From the NCBI RefSeq assembly GCF_030246845.1, contig NZ_CP126889.1:5203001-5267000 (forward strand): a stretch of 64,000 nt of DNA, written 5' to 3'. The position numbers and the translations under genes are program-made. Source of the stretch: Enhydrobacter sp. GTDB lineage: Bacteria; Pseudomonadota; Alphaproteobacteria; Reyranellales; Reyranellaceae. Below, piece by piece: positions 26,530 to 35,082 of the stretch. The number at the start of each line of letters is the position of its first letter. Positions within the stretch are counted from its first letter, which is position 1. Under the pieces are notes generated by a model. It was not told the origin of the DNA and ran no database searches. It saw only the letters and a program-made list of their open reading frames with translations.

Positions 26530-27327
26530 ATGTTGCAGATATCGGGCCAGGTGGGGCCTGCGAAAACATTTGGGTCCGTTTCGGGGAATACCAGCAATCA
26601 AATCCGTCTGATCTTCGTCGATGACGACGACGACTTCCGCGAGGCGGCATCGGCCGAGCTCGAGGATCTGGGTTTCGCGGTCACGAGCTATCGCGACGGC
26701 GCGGCGCTGCTGGCGGCGGTCGGCGAAGGCGTCTCGGCCGACGTGATCGTGCTGGACTGGAACATGCCGGAAATGACCGGCATCGAGCTGGTGCCGCGGC
26801 TGCGTCGCCAGGGCGTGCGGCTTCCCGTGGTGTTCCTGACCGGCCGCTCGACGCCGCACCTCGAAAGCGCCGCACTGGACCATGGTGCGCTCGACTTCGT
26901 CGACAAGGCGCGCGGCATGCCGATCCTGGCGCGACGCGTGCGCCTGATCGTCGAGTCGTCCAAGCGGCCGGCGGAGCTCGCGGTCGACGAGACGATGCAC
27001 TGCGGCAAGCTGCAATTGAAGCCGCGCATCAGCCGCGCCTTCTGGGACGGCACCGACGTCAATCTGACGCTGACGGAGTTCAACGTCGTGCGCCTGCTCG
27101 CCTCGCGGGTCGGCGATCACGTGAGCTATCGCGCGGTGTACGACTGCATGCATCACGTGGGCTTCATCGCCGGCAGCGGCGAGCATGGCTATCGCACCAA
27201 CGTGCGATCGACCATCAAGCGGATCCGCAACAAGTTCCGCGTGATCGATCCGACCTTCGCCGAGATCGAGAATTATCCCTCGTTCGGCTACCGCTGGGGC
27301 GGCGAGCGCAAGGTGGCCGCCGCCTAG
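26530..27327 (+). CDS. Orphan OmpR-family response regulator (ChvI-like)
   Basis: Response regulator of 265 residues. The receiver domain (about residues 25-145) has the acidic cluster FVDDDDD, the phosphoacceptor Asp76 (VLDWNMPEMTG), the switch Thr in VVFLTGRS and the Lys in FVDKARG. The C-terminal OmpR winged helix (about 160-262) includes LTLTEFNVVRLLASR and YRTNVRSTIKRIRNKF. This domain pair resembles ChvI of the ChvG/ChvI envelope system. No histidine kinase gene is next to it. ATG 26530 sits 6 bases after GGAGGG. An upstream in-frame ATG at 26416 would run through the structured leader. Confidence 0.88.
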   Translation: MLQISGQVGPAKTFGSVSGNTSNQIRLIFVDDDDDFREAASAELEDLGFAVTSYRDGAALLAAVGEGVSADVIVLDWNMPEMTGIELVPRLRRQGVRLPVVFLTGRSTPHLESAALDHGALDFVDKARGMPILARRVRLIVESSKRPAELAVDETMHCGKLQLKPRISRAFWDGTDVNLTLTEFNVVRLLASRVGDHVSYRAVYDCMHHVGFIAGSGEHGYRTNVRSTIKRIRNKFRVIDPTFAEIENYPSFGYRWGGERKVAAA

Positions 27328-27346
27328 CGGGTATCGGTCTCGGGCC

Positions 27347-28657
27347 TCATCTCTCGAGTTGGCGGCCGCGGCTTTCGGGCACGGCCAGCATGGCAATGAG
27401 GGAGATGAGGCTGGTCGCCGTCACATACCAGGCTGGCGAGCTGGGATTGCCCGTCGCGCCCAGCAGCCAGGTGATGACGAACTGGGTGCTGCCGCCGAAC
27501 AGCGACACGCCGACCGCGTAGGCGATCGAGAGGCCGGTGGCGCGAATGGTGCGCGGCAGCAGCTCCGGAATGGCCACGAAGCAAGCGGTGGCGCTGATCG
27601 CCGTGAGGCCCGTCAGCGCGATCGTCGTCGCGTAGAGTGTCGCCGGCCCCGGCCACAGATCGATCAGCAGGAAGAGCGGCCAGGTCGCGATCGTCAGTGC
27701 AAGCCGCGGCAGAAGCATCACCATGCGCCTGCCGTGCCGGTCGGCCAGCCATCCTCCCACCAGCGCGAAAAGGAAAGTGCTGACGCCGCCGATGACCGTC
27801 GCGGCGAGCGCGGTCGATGCCGGAAAATGCAGCGTCGCGATCGCATAGGTGGTCATGTAGTTCGCGGCGTAGGTCGAGACCGTGGCGCCCATGATGATCA
27901 GCACGGCGATCAGGATGAACCCGCTGTACGCCCAGACATCGGCCCGTTCCGGCTGCGGCTCGGCGACTTTCCGCTTCGGCGCCTGCAGCGTCTCCGGCAT
28001 GGCGCGCCGCAGGAACAGCGCGACGGGGATGAGGGCGAGGCAGAGCACGAACGGCACGCGCCAGCCCCAGGCGGCCAGGTCGGCGGGCGACAGCAGGTAC
28101 GAGAGCAGCAGGCCGCAGCCGCTGGCGGCGAGCGCCGCCAGTCCCTGGCTGGCGAGCTGCCAGCTCGAGTAAAGGCCGCGCTTGCCCGCCGGCGCGATCT
28201 CGATCAGGAAGACGCTCGCCGGACCAACTTCCCCGCCCAGCGCCAGGCCCTGCACCAGCCGGCAGACGACGACGATGATCGGCGCGGCGATGCCGATCGA
28301 GGCGTAGGACGGCGTGAGCGCGAGCGCCATCGTTCCGGCCGTGATGAGCACGATCGTGAGCAGCATCGCGGGCTTGCGGCCGGCGCGGTCGGCATAGGCG
28401 CCGATGATCACGCCGCCCAGCGGCCGGAACACGAAGCCCACGCCGAACACCCCCACCGACAGCAGCAGGCTCATGAAGGGGGTTGAGGCCGGAAAGAACG
28501 TGCGGCCGATATAGACCGCGAAGTAGGCATAGGCGATGAAGTCGAAGAACTCGATCGCATTGCCGGCGACCGTGGCCGCCACGACCTTGATCGGCACCCG
28601 CTTCGCCGCCCTGCTACCCGCCCCGGAGCCCGTCTCGAGCGGAACCGTCGTCTGCAT
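27347..28657 (-). CDS. MFS transporter, metabolite:H+ symporter (MHS) family
   Basis: Inner-membrane proton symporter of 436 residues with about 12 hydrophobic segments. The loop 2-3 MFS motif is ADRAGRKPAM, and the MHS-type block GEVGPASVFLIEIAPAGKRG lies near residue 145. The repeat motif of the second half is ADRHGRRMVML. Family members carry carboxylates, shikimate, proline/betaine or alpha-ketoglutarate. The substrate cannot be told here. GGGGAAG precedes the ATG. It is convergent with the response regulator and divergent from the PPOX-family gene, with an AT-rich 177-base promoter region between. Confidence 0.92.
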   Translation of the reverse strand: MQTTVPLETGSGAGSRAAKRVPIKVVAATVAGNAIEFFDFIAYAYFAVYIGRTFFPASTPFMSLLLSVGVFGVGFVFRPLGGVIIGAYADRAGRKPAMLLTIVLITAGTMALALTPSYASIGIAAPIIVVVCRLVQGLALGGEVGPASVFLIEIAPAGKRGLYSSWQLASQGLAALAASGCGLLLSYLLSPADLAAWGWRVPFVLCLALIPVALFLRRAMPETLQAPKRKVAEPQPERADVWAYSGFILIAVLIIMGATVSTYAANYMTTYAIATLHFPASTALAATVIGGVSTFLFALVGGWLADRHGRRMVMLLPRLALTIATWPLFLLIDLWPGPATLYATTIALTGLTAISATACFVAIPELLPRTIRATGLSIAYAVGVSLFGGSTQFVITWLLGATGNPSSPAWYVTATSLISLIAMLAVPESRGRQLER

Positions 28658-28834
28658 TCACTTCCCCACCGGTCAAAGTGCACAGCCTAGCATAGTTAGC
28701 GGGCGGAGGCGCACAGGAACCGCAATAAATTCGTCTAATGACCTGATTTTCAAGCAGAAAACAGCAAATCAGCGCTGACGATGACAAATGATCTACACTC
28801 GCTGCCAACGATAACGGCAGGAGCAGGAGGGAAC

Positions 28835-29356
28835 ATGACAAGCATCACAGTCGCGAAGTTCCGGGACGTCTCCGGCGGCCTGCAGGAAGGCCAGTTCGCC
28901 GTCGGCGAGCGGATCGGCATCAAGGGTCTGTCCGACCTCGACCCGGTGTACAAGGCGCTGCTCGATCGGCCGATCACGGTCACGCTCGGCCTGATCGGCC
29001 CCGACGGCCGGATCGGGCTCACGCCGATGTGGTTCGACTACGAAGGCGACAAGGTGCTGGTGAACACCGCCTCGCATCGCCGGAAGTGCGAGTGGATCCG
29101 CAGGAATCCCAGGCTCACGATCCTGATCGTCAATCCCGACAATCCCTATCACTGGGTCCAGCTCAAATGCACCGTCGAGCGCGAGGAGCGCGAATGGGAT
29201 CGCGGCGGCGAGCGCGTCACCCGGCAGCTCGACAAGATCTGGACCAAGTATACCGGCAATCCGCCGCCCTACGGCTTGCGCGATCCGGCGATCGACGAGA
29301 AGCGCGTGCTCTTCGTCTGCAACGTCGATCGCATCGCGACCTTCGGCCGGCCGTGA
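28835..29356 (+). CDS. Pyridoxamine 5'-phosphate oxidase-like (PPOX/split-barrel) flavin protein
   Basis: Split-barrel FMN or F420-type protein of 173 residues. RPITVTLGLIGPDGRIGLTP and VLVNTASHRRKCEWIRRNP form the typical first strands and cofactor-phosphate site. PPOX-class proteins include heme-degrading, F420-dependent and flavin reductases. The cofactor is not decidable here. Start ATG 28835 follows AGGAGGGA. An upstream ATG at 28781 lacks a ribosome site. It is followed by a degenerate palindromic repeat at 29381. Confidence 0.82.
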   Translation: MTSITVAKFRDVSGGLQEGQFAVGERIGIKGLSDLDPVYKALLDRPITVTLGLIGPDGRIGLTPMWFDYEGDKVLVNTASHRRKCEWIRRNPRLTILIVNPDNPYHWVQLKCTVEREEREWDRGGERVTRQLDKIWTKYTGNPPPYGLRDPAIDEKRVLFVCNVDRIATFGRP

Positions 29357-29380
29357 GATGCAGGCCGCGATTCACTCCCA

Positions 29381-29454
29381 TGTCATCCCGAACGAAGTGA
29401 AGGGGATCCTTGATCGATGCCACAAAAGATCCCTCGCCCAGCTCGGGAGGACAC
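29381..29454. repeat. Degenerate copy of the 73-bp palindromic repeat
   Basis: TGTCATCCCGAACGAAGTGA at the left and GATCCCTCGCCCAGCTCGGG at the right correspond to the arms of the copies at 46610 and 57824, with several mismatches. It sits between two convergent genes (stops at 29356 and 29502) and could act as a bidirectional terminator. Confidence 0.7.
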
Positions 29455-29501
29455 AGGCTTGTGGCCACCGAGCATGACAGAGCGCGGCAGCAGTCGCGAG
29501 A

Positions 29502-30344
29502 TCAGCGCTTCTTCGGCGCCCAGCCGTAGATCTTCTGCAGCGCGCCGCCCATCAGCATGGCGCGATCGCCATCGGACAGCCGATCGGTGACGCGAAAGGC
29601 CTCGACGCCCTGCCTGTAGGTGAGCAAGCCCACCGCCCGTGTCCAGTCGGTGCCCCAGAGGCAGCGATCGAGTCCAAAGCTGTCGAAGATCTTCGCGAGC
29701 GGATCCCAGATGTCCTTGTAGGGAAAGGGCTGATGGGAGAGCGTGCAGGCGCCGGTGATCTTGACCGCGACGTTCTTGTGGGCGCTGAGCGCCAGGAGCT
29801 TCGGCAGGTCGGCCCACGGCTGCGGCGGCGCCGGCGGCGCGAACGGCTGCTGCAGCCCCAGGTGATCGATCACGAGCTGCGTGTCGGGATTGCGCGCGGC
29901 CATCTGGCCCGCCTGCTCAAGCCTTCCCCAGCACAGCAGGTTGACCGGCAGGCTGTGCCTGGCCGCGGCGGCCAGCACGCGATTGATGCCCGGATCGGCC
30001 GCATCCGTCGACACGTCCGGTCGCATCATGATGCGGATGGCGACAGTGCCGTCCATTTTCGCCCACTCGGCGATCGTCTCGGCGACCTTTGGATCGTTCG
30101 GATCGACCGGCTTGATGACGGCGAACCGGTCGGGGTGCGCCTTGCGGACCGCGAGCGCATAGCTCGCGTCCCAGCGATACATGGTGAAGACCGAGACGAG
30201 CAACGCGCCGTCGACGCCGACCTCGTTCATCGCCTTCACCATGTCCGCGCCGGTCACCTCGGGCGGACCGGCCAGCACCTCGTGCCACGGACGCCCCGGA
30301 TGATTGCGCTCGTAGCAATGAACCTGGGCATCGATGACCGGCAT
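29502..30344 (-). CDS. Amidohydrolase family protein (TIM-barrel, metal-dependent)
   Basis: Amidohydrolase_2-type enzyme of 280 residues. VIDAQVHCYE is the N-terminal metal-binding strand (with a QVH variant of the usual HxH), VIDHLG lies near residue 165, and LWGTDW at the end supplies the last Asp. Family members include TIM-barrel lactonases and decarboxylases of aromatic acids. No substrate can be named. ATG 30344 follows GGAGGAGAAG. A longer form from 30416 is unlikely. Confidence 0.88.
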   Translation of the reverse strand: MPVIDAQVHCYERNHPGRPWHEVLAGPPEVTGADMVKAMNEVGVDGALLVSVFTMYRWDASYALAVRKAHPDRFAVIKPVDPNDPKVAETIAEWAKMDGTVAIRIMMRPDVSTDAADPGINRVLAAAARHSLPVNLLCWGRLEQAGQMAARNPDTQLVIDHLGLQQPFAPPAPPQPWADLPKLLALSAHKNVAVKITGACTLSHQPFPYKDIWDPLAKIFDSFGLDRCLWGTDWTRAVGLLTYRQGVEAFRVTDRLSDGDRAMLMGGALQKIYGWAPKKR

Positions 30345-30513
30345 GACTTCTCCTCCGTTTGGTTTGGCGGCGAGGCTAGGCTCTGGCCCACGCGCCTTCA
30401 AGCGCAGGGCCTGCAACGGCCATTGTCCCTATCGACTGGCGAACCGGCATGGCAGGCCCGGCCGCGATCGAGCATAGTTCCGGGCCTTGCCCACCCGATA
30501 GAGTTGCCGAGAC

Positions 30514-30978
30514 ATGACCGTCGAGACCGTACGCGCCTTCCTCGCCAGCCACGCCCCCGATATCGAGATCGTCGAGCTCGACGGCAGCACCGCGACGGTC
30601 GAGCTGGCCGCCAGGGGACATGGCGTGACGCCGGCGCAGATCGCCAAGACGCTGTCGTTGCGCATCCGCGATCGCAATCTTCTGGTCGTGACCTGCGGTG
30701 ACGCGCGGCTGAACAACCGCAAGGTAAAGGACGTGCTGGGCGGCAAGGCGAGCATGCTCGCGGCCCCCGACGTGCTCGCGCTCACGAGCCATCCGGTGGG
30801 CGGCGTCTGCCCGTTCGGGCTCACGACGCCGCTGCCCGTCTACTGCGATGTCTCGCTGCAGGCTTTCGACGAGGTGCTGCCGGCCGCCGGCTCGGCCAAC
30901 AGCGCGTTGCGCATCGATCCGAAGCGGCTGGCGACGCTCGTCGGCGCCGAGTGGGTCGATGTATGCGACCGCGGCTGA
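30514..30978 (+). CDS. YbaK/EbsC-family aminoacyl-tRNA deacylase
   Basis: Trans-editing protein of 154 residues. YbaK-type domains hydrolyse mischarged tRNA, such as Cys- or Ala-tRNA-Pro. The conserved lysine is in QIAKTLSL, GDARLNNRKVKDVLGG is the central block, and VGGVCPFGL is the glycine-rich active-site loop. It stands alone on the + strand between the amidohydrolase and a small lipoprotein gene (48 bases downstream). Amino-acid specificity is not predictable from sequence alone. Confidence 0.9.
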   Translation: MTVETVRAFLASHAPDIEIVELDGSTATVELAARGHGVTPAQIAKTLSLRIRDRNLLVVTCGDARLNNRKVKDVLGGKASMLAAPDVLALTSHPVGGVCPFGLTTPLPVYCDVSLQAFDEVLPAAGSANSALRIDPKRLATLVGAEWVDVCDRG

Positions 30979-31026
30979 GCGGACAGGACCGTTGATCGAC
31001 GGTCAAACGGCGCTAAGCTCGGCGGC

Positions 31027-31272
31027 ATGAAGCGGACCCTCCTCATCGCCCTTCTCGTCGCCGGCTGCTCGAGCAGCAATCTCGAGACCTCGCGTGGCCC
31101 CAACGGCGAGACCATCACCGGCAATGCCGTGTCGGTTCAGGTCACGAACGCCACGAACGCGCAGGCCGCCTTCTCGCTGGCCGAGAGCTACTGCCGCGAC
31201 AAGCGGCGCGCCGCGCGCTTCGTCGCCCAGACCGGCACGACCGCCGCGTTCGATTGCGTGAAGACCGAATAG
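31027..31272 (+). CDS. Small lipoprotein of unknown function
   Basis: Protein of 81 residues with a short signal peptide, MKRTLLIALLVAGC, ending in the lipobox LVAGC, so the mature form starts at Cys14. The rest has no recognised domain. Two further cysteines (in ESYCRDK and AFDCVKTE) may form a disulfide. It follows the YbaK gene on the same strand, and the start codon overlaps no other gene. The function is unknown. Confidence 0.72.
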   Translation: MKRTLLIALLVAGCSSSNLETSRGPNGETITGNAVSVQVTNATNAQAAFSLAESYCRDKRRAARFVAQTGTTAAFDCVKTE

Positions 31273-31294
31273 CGTCCTGTCCGGCGCCTCGGCA

Positions 31295-31495
31295 TCAGCT
31301 CTTCACCGTCAAGTCCACGGCACGCGCCTTGTGCGCGTAGACGTCGATCCTGGCCCACATGCGGCCGCGCACGACCTGGTCGGCTTCCTCGGCGGTCGTG
31401 AACGGGCCATGCCAGACCATGGTTTCGGGGATGGGCTTGTTCCAGTTGGCCCGGCCATTCTCGATCTGATACTCCGCCTCGAACACGAACCACAT
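31295..31495 (-). CDS. Conserved-looking small protein of unknown function
   Basis: A 66-residue reading frame starting at ATG 31495, with GGAG 8 bases upstream, gives MWFVFEAEYQIENG and ends VDLTVKS. It is rich in aromatic residues (W at 2, 18, 28, 47), has no signal peptide and looks like a compact alpha/beta fold (GPFTTAEEADQVVRGRMW). A start at 31555 would add 20 less protein-like residues. It is the gene after the AsmA gene's stop on the same strand. No function is recognised. Confidence 0.6.
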   Translation of the reverse strand: MWFVFEAEYQIENGRANWNKPIPETMVWHGPFTTAEEADQVVRGRMWARIDVYAHKARAVDLTVKS

Positions 31496-31578
31496 GCGCC
31501 GCTCCGCGATGGCTTCGCCGCACCCGCAGAGCACGGCTGACGCCGCTGCATACACCGGCCGCCGCGACCGACAAAGCG

Positions 31579-33486
31579 TCAGGGCTTGCCGGACAGCAGC
31601 CGCTCGGTGAGCGCCTGGCAGGCGACATCCCTGGCGTCGCCGATCACGGGATGCGGGATTGGAACCTTCACGGCGATCACGGGCTTGCGGATCTTGCCTT
31701 TCACCGTCACCGGCCCGTGCAGATCCAGGAGATCGAATTTCTTGGGATCCGTCGTGATGGTGACATCGACGACCTGAGATCGCAGACCGACCCGGCCCTC
31801 GACATGCAGGACCGACTTCTGCGTATCCAGAACGGTCTTCTCGAAGGTCGCCGTGCCCCGCTCGATGTCGAGGCGGCCTAACGCGCAGTGAATGGGAATG
31901 CGGTGATCGCCCGTCACGTAGAGCACCAGTGCATCGACGATCTGCAGGCCGGCGAGGCTGACCATCAGGTCGCTGACCGAGCCGCCGGCCATCGCAAGCG
32001 CGACCTGGCCGTTCGCCCCGCCCATGATCTCGGCCAAGGAGCGGCCGGCGCCGGCGATCGAGACTCGTCCCTGGATCTTGCCCCTGGTGGCATCGAAGAA
32101 GCGCGAGCCACGGAAGAAGGCGCCGAAGTCGAGGTTCCTGAGCGCAAGGTCGGCACGCACTCTCGGCGTGTCGGCGTGTGCGTCGACCCGGATCTCGCCA
32201 CTGGCGCCGCCGCCGGCAATCGCCAGGTCGAGCGGATGGACCGTAGCCACGCCGTTCTCGACATGGACGCTCAGGGCGAGCGCCGTCACGGGAAGATAGG
32301 AAGGAGCCACGACACGTCTGGCGTCGAGCGAGACGTCCATGTCCATCGCTCTCAGGCGTTCGAAATGGAGCGGCACATCCGGGAACAGCTCGCCCTCGGC
32401 CTCGAGTTTCCGTTCGGTCGCGGCCTGCTGCTGCGAGACGTTGCCGCGCTTGCCCGGCGAGGCGCCGACGACCGGCGCGAGGTCGGCAAAGGCGAGATGC
32501 TGCGAGACCAGCCGGGCGGTGAGATGCGAAGGCGTCCGGCGCTCGTCGATCGCGATGTCACCGGCGAGGTCGCTGTCACCGACGTGCCAGGTCGATCCCG
32601 TCACCTTCCAGATGCCCGGCTCACGATCGAGGCGGCCGGTGATGCGATAGGGTGAGGTGCGCGGGCCCGGAATGCCGAGCAAGGGATAGACGTCGGCGAG
32701 GTTCGGGCCGGCGAGCGTGATGTCGACGTTCGCCCCCTTCCACTGGATCGGGTCCTGCAACGTGCCCTTCACCGTGAGCCTGGTCGCGCCGTAGGCGATG
32801 TCGAGAGCGACCGGATAGGGCTTGTCGGTCTGCCGCAGCATGAGCGCCGAGCCGCCCACGAAATGCGCCTCGAGCGGCTGGTTCTCGAGCTTGCCGGCAA
32901 GATCGAGCTTTGCCTCGGGCTGGCCGCCGGCCTCGCCTGTCGCCGTCGAGATCGTGCCGCCGAGCTCGATCTTGCGCTCGAGGTCGCTGTAGCCCACGCG
33001 CCCGTCGTCGATCTCGAGCCGGCCGACGAGCGGCGTCTGGTGCCGCTCCCTGGGCGCCACCGCCTTTGCCGCCCCCACCGTCACCGGGCTCTGGCCGAAG
33101 TCCCAGTTCGTCTGGCCCTTGTCGTTGCGCTCGATATAGACCTCCGGCTTGCGCAGGGTGAGATGCGGCAGCACGAAATCGCCGCGCAGCAGCGGCCAGA
33201 GACGAATGTCGAAGTCGACTTCGTCGGCCTTCAGCATGTACGGGGCCTTGCCCCAGCTCGAATTGGCCACCTGGACGTTCTCGAGCCGCACGTGCGCCGT
33301 GCTGCCCCAGTCGATCCTGATGTCGCCGATGGTCGTCGTGCGGCCGGAGTAGGCGCTGGCGCGGCCTTCGACCTGGCTGCGGACCCAGGTGGAGGTCGCG
33401 AACAGGTAGAGCGCGCCAGCGGCGACCACCCCGAGCACGACGAGGATGCCCGCCGACCAGCCGAGGATCTTCGCGATGCGCGCCAT
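31579..33486 (-). CDS. AsmA family protein
   Basis: Inner-membrane-anchored periplasmic protein of 635 residues. One transmembrane segment (about residues 8-29, GWSAGILVVLGVVAAGALYLF) precedes the AsmA N-terminal block (GRTTTIGDIRIDWG, then VQVANSSWGKAPYML). The C-terminal AsmA-like domain has the family block LAEIMGGANGQVALAMAGGS. AsmA proteins are linked to outer-membrane lipid supply. The start ATG 33486 follows TTGGAGGCC. A longer form from 33624 is improbable. Related genes lie at 19.7 and 52.2 kb. Confidence 0.9.
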   Translation of the reverse strand: MARIAKILGWSAGILVVLGVVAAGALYLFATSTWVRSQVEGRASAYSGRTTTIGDIRIDWGSTAHVRLENVQVANSSWGKAPYMLKADEVDFDIRLWPLLRGDFVLPHLTLRKPEVYIERNDKGQTNWDFGQSPVTVGAAKAVAPRERHQTPLVGRLEIDDGRVGYSDLERKIELGGTISTATGEAGGQPEAKLDLAGKLENQPLEAHFVGGSALMLRQTDKPYPVALDIAYGATRLTVKGTLQDPIQWKGANVDITLAGPNLADVYPLLGIPGPRTSPYRITGRLDREPGIWKVTGSTWHVGDSDLAGDIAIDERRTPSHLTARLVSQHLAFADLAPVVGASPGKRGNVSQQQAATERKLEAEGELFPDVPLHFERLRAMDMDVSLDARRVVAPSYLPVTALALSVHVENGVATVHPLDLAIAGGGASGEIRVDAHADTPRVRADLALRNLDFGAFFRGSRFFDATRGKIQGRVSIAGAGRSLAEIMGGANGQVALAMAGGSVSDLMVSLAGLQIVDALVLYVTGDHRIPIHCALGRLDIERGTATFEKTVLDTQKSVLHVEGRVGLRSQVVDVTITTDPKKFDLLDLHGPVTVKGKIRKPVIAVKVPIPHPVIGDARDVACQALTERLLSGKP

Positions 33487-33644
33487 GGCCTCCAACAGCT
33501 CTGCTCGCGAGGGCGAACGATCCGGCCGTCCGGCGGTTCCTCCGCGGGAGCCAATTGAGGCAACACGGGGGCGGCGAGCGTCGAATCCACAGAAACTTTT
33601 GCGGCCCGATTTCGTTGATTTCACCCGTTCGAAAGGAGAACGAC

Positions 33645-33887
33645 ATGATCAGGATCTCGATGATCGTCTCGGCCGCGCTGGCGCTGGCGGCATCGACCGC
33701 CATGGCGCAGACCAACGTCGCCTCCGCTCCTCGCGGTGACGCTGCCACTAGGATGCAGGTGCGCCCGCAGCAGGCCCAGGCGCCTCGCCTCGACGAGCGC
33801 GCGGCGAACACCTTCATCTTCGACGAGTACGGCAACGTCTATGACAGCCGCGGCGACATCATCAAGCCGCGGCCGCTGAAGCACTAG
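33645..33887 (+). CDS. Small exported protein of unknown function
   Basis: An 80-residue protein with a clear signal peptide, MIRISMIVSAALALAASTAMA, ending in AMA-QTN. The mature part is about 59 residues and ends EYGNVYDSRGDIIKPRPLKH; the DEYGNVYDSRGDII stretch is conserved-looking. AAAGGAGAA lies 6 bases upstream of the ATG. It is divergent from the AsmA gene and convergent with the aldo/keto reductase (11 bases between stops). The role is unknown, probably periplasmic. Confidence 0.75.
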   Translation: MIRISMIVSAALALAASTAMAQTNVASAPRGDAATRMQVRPQQAQAPRLDERAANTFIFDEYGNVYDSRGDIIKPRPLKH

Positions 33888-33898
33888 TCGCGCTTGCC

Positions 33899-34873
33899 TC
33901 AGGCCCTCGCCGCCTTCTGCTCTTCCGAGCGGTCGGTGGCGGGGGGCGGCGTGCGGGAGAGATCGGCGATCTCCGCCCGCAGCGCCGGCGTCATGTCGAC
34001 ATCCACCGCGGCCAGCGAAGCTCCGAGCTGCTCGACATTGCGGGCGCCGACGATCGGCGAGGTCACGGCCGGGTGTGAGCCGACCCAGGCGATTGCCGTG
34101 CTGACCGGATGCAGGCCTTGCTGCCGGCAGAACGCGACATACTTCTCCGCCACCTCGACCATCCACGGCTCGCCATAGCGGGACTCGTACATCTTGTTGG
34201 TGCGCAGCCGGCCCGAGGCCTGGCCGAAATACTTGCCCGACAGCAATCCCGCCGCACCCGGACTGTACGGCGTCACGCCGAGGCCGTTGGCTTCGGCCAT
34301 CGGCAGGATTTCGACCTCGGCCTGGCGCTTCACGAGATTGTACATCGGCTGCAGCACCTGCAGCCTCGCCCAGCCGTGGCGCTCCTCGATATCGACCGCG
34401 CGCTGGATCTGCCAGGCCGCCCAGTTGCTGATCGCCGGATAGACGACCTTCCCCGACCGCACGAGATCCTCGAGCGCCCGCATGGACTCCTCGATCGGCG
34501 TCAGCTTGTCCCATTGATGCAGGAACAGCACATCGATGCGGTCCGTCTGAAGGCGCTTCAGGCTCGCCTCGACCGCGCGGGCGATGTGGCGGCGGGACAG
34601 GCCGCGCGCATTGACGTCCGGGCCGGTCGCATTGAAGCACTTGGTGGTGAGCACCAGCTCGTCGCGATGCCCCTTCATCAGCCGGCCGAGGATCTCCTCC
34701 GACTTGCCGTTTGCGTAGGCATCGGCGCAGTCGAAGAAGTTGATGCCGGCGTCGCGGCACGCCTTGTACATGGCCGCCGACATGGGCTCGTCGGCGTCCC
34801 CGCCGAACGACATGGTGCCGAAGCAGAGCTCGGAAACGGTGAGCCCGGTCCGGCCGAGAAGCCTGGTTTTCAT
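33899..34873 (-). CDS. Aldo/keto reductase
   Basis: NADPH-dependent TIM-barrel oxidoreductase of 324 residues. The catalytic tetrad is visible as Asp and Tyr in FDCADAYANG, Lys in VLTTKC and His in VLFLHQWD. The cofactor end holds VTSPIVGARNVEQL. It resembles the YajO/IolS-type (AKR11/12-like) enzymes. The start is ATG 34873; a form from 34906 is less likely. Upstream lies a minus-strand terminator that separates it from the AT-rich island. Confidence 0.93.
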   Translation of the reverse strand: MKTRLLGRTGLTVSELCFGTMSFGGDADEPMSAAMYKACRDAGINFFDCADAYANGKSEEILGRLMKGHRDELVLTTKCFNATGPDVNARGLSRRHIARAVEASLKRLQTDRIDVLFLHQWDKLTPIEESMRALEDLVRSGKVVYPAISNWAAWQIQRAVDIEERHGWARLQVLQPMYNLVKRQAEVEILPMAEANGLGVTPYSPGAAGLLSGKYFGQASGRLRTNKMYESRYGEPWMVEVAEKYVAFCRQQGLHPVSTAIAWVGSHPAVTSPIVGARNVEQLGASLAAVDVDMTPALRAEIADLSRTPPPATDRSEEQKAARA

Positions 34874-34918
34874 GCCAGGCCTTCTAGCACGCAGGCCCCG
34901 CTGCATCCGGCAGGCAAA

Positions 34919-34963
34919 AGAAAAAGCCCCGCCTTAGGTGTGTGGTGGGGTTGGCGAGGCTTT
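34919..34963 (-). terminator. Intrinsic terminator on the minus strand
   Basis: Arms AAAGCCTCGCC and GGCGGGGCTTT (34953-34963 and 34923-34933, one G-U pair) with a 19-base loop are followed on the minus strand by TTCTTTT. No annotated gene lies upstream on that strand until far to the right, so it ends an unidentified transcript from the AT-rich island. Confidence 0.75.
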
Positions 34964-35043
34964 GAAACACACACTCAGTTGTCGGACTCGAATCGTAGCC
35001 GTCGTAATTTCCCGTCTTCGATCAACCTGTTATGCCATCTTCC
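34919..35043 (-). ncRNA. Candidate small RNA (about 125 nt)
   Basis: The best reason is the orphan terminator at 34919-34963. Upstream on the minus strand a TATATT (35050-35055) could serve as -10, with the dyad at 35067-35082 in the -35 zone, placing a start near 35043. The stretch has no ATG-initiated frame longer than a few codons. A 30-codon open stretch (34975-35064) encodes RWHNRLIEDGKLRRLRF-like residues and could be the remnant of a gene instead. Low confidence. Confidence 0.3.
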
Positions 35044-35066
35044 TAATCTAATATAAGAGATAACTC

Positions 35067-35082
35067 AAGTAACTCGTTACTT
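35067..35082. promoter_or_regulatory. Perfect-arm dyad, possible operator
   Basis: AAGTAAC-TC-GTTACTT is a 16-base inverted repeat with perfect 7-base arms. It lies about 12 bases upstream of the candidate -10 of the small RNA. The island 34964-35425 is markedly AT-rich for this genome. Apart from this dyad, the candidate RNA and the GMC gene's own promoter, I see nothing in it. Confidence 0.4.
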
